NCBI RefSeq assembly: GCF_963675165.1
Contig: NC_087393.1
Location: 3,787,502-3,851,501, forward strand
Direction of reading: 5' to 3'
Origin: Halichondria panicea
Lineage: Eukaryota > Porifera > Demospongiae > Suberitida > Halichondriidae
DNA length: 64,000 bases
Part shown: one piece after another, positions 61,608 through 64,000 of the stretch
Numbering within the stretch: the first letter of the stretch is position 1
How the letters are laid out: the number at the start of each line of letters is the position of its first letter
Translations under genes and position numbers: made by a program
Notes under the pieces: model-generated
Seen by the model: the letters and a program-made list of their open reading frames with translations, nothing else
The model's database searches: none
What the model was told of the DNA's origin: nothing

Positions 61608-64000
61608 ATGATTTCGACACCAATTTTCATCCTCAGCGCAACTGCGTTAGCTATAGTACTGCTTGCTCACGATTGTAATGGCAGTATTTTGTACGTCAGA
61701 CCAGACAATGGATCGAACACAACATGCCCAAGGAAACAATGCAAGACACTGGACCAATATGCAAATGTAAGTCATTTGAACAATACACAGTTTATTTTTA
61801 TGCCAGGATTGCACACTCTCAGTAAAAACTTTTGTATTGACTCTCTCATGAATATTGAACTCATTAGTATGAGCGATAGCAAAAATGAAACAGAAATTGC
61901 AGAAATTCAGTGTTATAAAGCAGCAGGATTTATATTTAAGAATATAAACTTTCTCACCATCAAAAAACTGCAAATTTCCGCATGTGGTCAAATAATACCG
62001 GATAGTGTTTACAACAATTTAGAAAGCCCACTCTCCTTTCAAGCGGCAGTTGCTCTTAAAGATGTGGCTGCTCTAACAATGCAATCGATAACCATCCGAG
62101 ACAGTAATGGATACGGGATAGCTGCTGAGGGACTGTATGGATACTCAATAATGGAGGACTGCCTACTGGTGAGCAACACGGGTGGTGAAAAATTCATAGG
62201 GGGTAATCTTGTACTGAAGTATGCAGATTGTCCTGTTATTGACACAAACGAGCAGGTTTATGTGGGAATTGTGAGATCTAAGTTCTTATATGGAAGTGCA
62301 CATTATAGTAACGACGAACATGACCCACATACCGCACTTCAAACCAAAGCAACTGGCATATCTTTGCTCCTTTCCTGCACAAATGTTACTATTAACATGT
62401 CAGAGGTGCAACTAAAGCACAACGAAGCATACAGCTTTTCCAGCAAAGGAGGGAACCTTTTCATTCTGCTCGGAAACACCGTACGATATACGAGCAATAT
62501 GGTAATTGTGGAGAACAGTAACATTGACAAGGGAACAGCAATTATGGGTGGAGGAGCATACGTTAGATTCAAGCAGCCTCCCCAAGAACCTGACAACATA
62601 ACAGTTCCATGTGAAAACTTTGTTAGTTTTAAAAATGTGAGCTTTAATGGTAACAAAGGTAGAGTTAAAGGAGGTGCTCTGTACATATTGTTCGAAACAG
62701 CAAGCATGTACAACTATTGTCCCAAGGGAACTGTTGAAATAGACAGCTGTTACTTTGTAGACAATATTTTAAATGCTTCCAAGGCAGACAGTGGCCTAGC
62801 TATCAACATTTATTGCTATTTGATCAACGGAGTGGAAGCAACATCTGTTCCCTTCAATATAGTGAGCATTACTCGAAGTCACTTTCTGGGAAACAAACTA
62901 TTAACGCAGAAGGAAAATAGTTTCGATATAATTTCCGGAGGAGCCACTGTGTTCATTAGTAAACAGAGAAGACAAACATTTATCAGTGACTCTAGCTTTG
63001 TAAACAACGGCAAAACAGCAATTTCAGCTTTCGGATCAAATATTGTGTTCAGTGGTATTGTGAACATAACAAATAATACAGGCCTTAACGGTGGGGGCCT
63101 AGTTCTCTGTCAGTCCTCGTACATTTTGTTCGCCCCAAATACCACAGTGACGTTTGAAAATAACAGAGCCATTTTATCTGGAGGAGGCATATACGCAGAA
63201 GATCAGTGCTTACAATCTGAACCACTGTGTTTTTATCAAGTGCACAACAGTAACAAGTCGTTAACTAAACATCAAAGGATCTCAATATTGGACACTATTC
63301 ACGTGGTAATGATCAACAACACTGCTGGATACGCTGGAAGTCAGATATTTGGAGGGTTTATGGACAAATGCTATACAACATTTGGCAAGGACAATAAACT
63401 AGTATACGACAAGATTTTTAACGAAATTTCATGGCAAAGAAATGATTCTGATCTTTCCTACATCACTTCTTACCCAAAGCATATATGCTTCTGTGAAAAC
63501 AACCTACCTAACTGTAACAAAGACTACAGAACTATCAATATAACAATATACCCTGGTGAACCTTTTACAGTTAGTTTAGTAGGCGTTGGGCAATTCAAAA
63601 ACCCTGTTCCAGCAACAATCAAAGCAAATACCAGCCACTCAAGTGACAAGATGTACAGTCGTACAATAAAGGATGTCTGTACTTCTATGACATTTTTAGT
63701 AAAATCAGCACAACCGACTAGATTTGACAAACTTAGCATCACTGTCTCCTCTGACTTAGGTTACACAACAAGAAGCAGCCTACGATCGATCAACATTCAC
63801 TATAGGTCTTGTCCTCTGGGAACGTACATACACAACTCTGCCTGTGACTATGAAGACCTTCATTTCGAATACAGACCTAATAGCCCAACTATAAAAAAGA
63901 ACGAAAATACATGGGTAGGATACTACAACGCTGCTGATCATTCCAACTCTGAAACCGTTAGTGGGTTCATACATTTCAAGTATTGTCCACTGTGGTACTG
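61608..64000 (+). CDS. Beta-helix membrane protein, unit 3 (cut by window end)
   Basis: Starts at the ATG equivalent to 33723 and 42996. It appears open to the window edge (about 797 codons), covering the signal peptide, the beta-helix domain and the shared module. The Cys-rich and membrane parts lie beyond the window. It is a patchwork of unit 1-like and unit 2-like variants, for example lacking the VH insertion like unit 2 but with NNRAILSGGG like unit 1. One second-codon-region change (Ala to Pro in ISTPIFIL) lies in the signal peptide. Confidence 0.8.
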   Translation, partial: MISTPIFILSATALAIVLLAHDCNGSILYVRPDNGSNTTCPRKQCKTLDQYANVSHLNNTQFIFMPGLHTLSKNFCIDSLMNIELISMSDSKNETEIAEIQCYKAAGFIFKNINFLTIKKLQISACGQIIPDSVYNNLESPLSFQAAVALKDVAALTMQSITIRDSNGYGIAAEGLYGYSIMEDCLLVSNTGGEKFIGGNLVLKYADCPVIDTNEQVYVGIVRSKFLYGSAHYSNDEHDPHTALQTKATGISLLLSCTNVTINMSEVQLKHNEAYSFSSKGGNLFILLGNTVRYTSNMVIVENSNIDKGTAIMGGGAYVRFKQPPQEPDNITVPCENFVSFKNVSFNGNKGRVKGGALYILFETASMYNYCPKGTVEIDSCYFVDNILNASKADSGLAINIYCYLINGVEATSVPFNIVSITRSHFLGNKLLTQKENSFDIISGGATVFISKQRRQTFISDSSFVNNGKTAISAFGSNIVFSGIVNITNNTGLNGGGLVLCQSSYILFAPNTTVTFENNRAILSGGGIYAEDQCLQSEPLCFYQVHNSNKSLTKHQRISILDTIHVVMINNTAGYAGSQIFGGFMDKCYTTFGKDNKLVYDKIFNEISWQRNDSDLSYITSYPKHICFCENNLPNCNKDYRTINITIYPGEPFTVSLVGVGQFKNPVPATIKANTSHSSDKMYSRTIKDVCTSMTFLVKSAQPTRFDKLSITVSSDLGYTTRSSLRSINIHYRSCPLGTYIHNSACDYEDLHFEYRPNSPTIKKNENTWVGYYNAADHSNSETVSGFIHFKYCPLWY

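Noticed and set aside
1-64000. CRISPR array, rRNA or tRNA genes
   Set aside because: No regularly spaced repeats with unique spacers, no rRNA sequence and no convincing tRNA cloverleaf were seen; the tandem repeats found have no spacers.

Overview
The window looks like nuclear DNA of an early-branching animal, most likely a marine demosponge (inference). It is AT-rich and full of the palindromic octamer ATAATTAT. Conserved animal genes are split into many tiny exons by short GT-AG introns, and there are numerous small palindromic transposon relics. Gene content is eukaryotic throughout: intraflagellar transport, mitochondrial DNA polymerase accessory subunit, ribosome biogenesis, Ragulator and Integrator subunits.

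Layout. 1-18.7 kb holds three large intronless genes of one uncharacterised family (signal peptide, beta-helix-like ectodomain, Cys-rich module, polytopic membrane domain). Between the first and second lie a decayed DDE integrase-type transposase and, tail to tail, a decayed HECT-type gene. 19.5-32.7 kb is a compact housekeeping block: IFT70/TTC30 (-), POLG2 (+), RRS1 (-), LAMTOR2 (+), arranged as two head-to-head pairs with 101-bp and 234-bp shared promoters. I reconstructed complete exon chains for all four and each stays in frame.

31.5-64 kb is a tandem segmental duplication with a unit of about 9.25 kb: 3' half of LAMTOR2, one intronless beta-helix membrane gene, and INTS15 lacking its 5' end. 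The junction falls in LAMTOR2 exon 2 and near the INTS15 5' end and is seen twice (about 40750 and 60470). Two units are complete and a third runs off the right edge. The INTS15 copies are frameshifted; an intact INTS15 is predicted beyond the right edge.

The second unit was hit by two transposons: a 737-bp MULE-like MITE (9-bp target duplication) and a 9725-bp KDZ-superfamily element (79-bp terminal inverted repeats, 7-bp target duplication). The KDZ element carries a D-D-E transposase with Cys clusters and a multi-domain accessory gene (homeodomain-like, HMG-like, Ulp1 protease, PHD finger). It also carries a 2.1-kb internal block, bounded by hairpin-bearing inverted repeats, that encodes a RecQ-like helicase and a zinc-finger exon. 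This composite element is the most unusual system in the window. Several of its genes have frameshifts or a stop, so this copy is probably no longer autonomous.

Coordinates of exon edges were derived by hand from splice motifs and are accurate to about 1 base.
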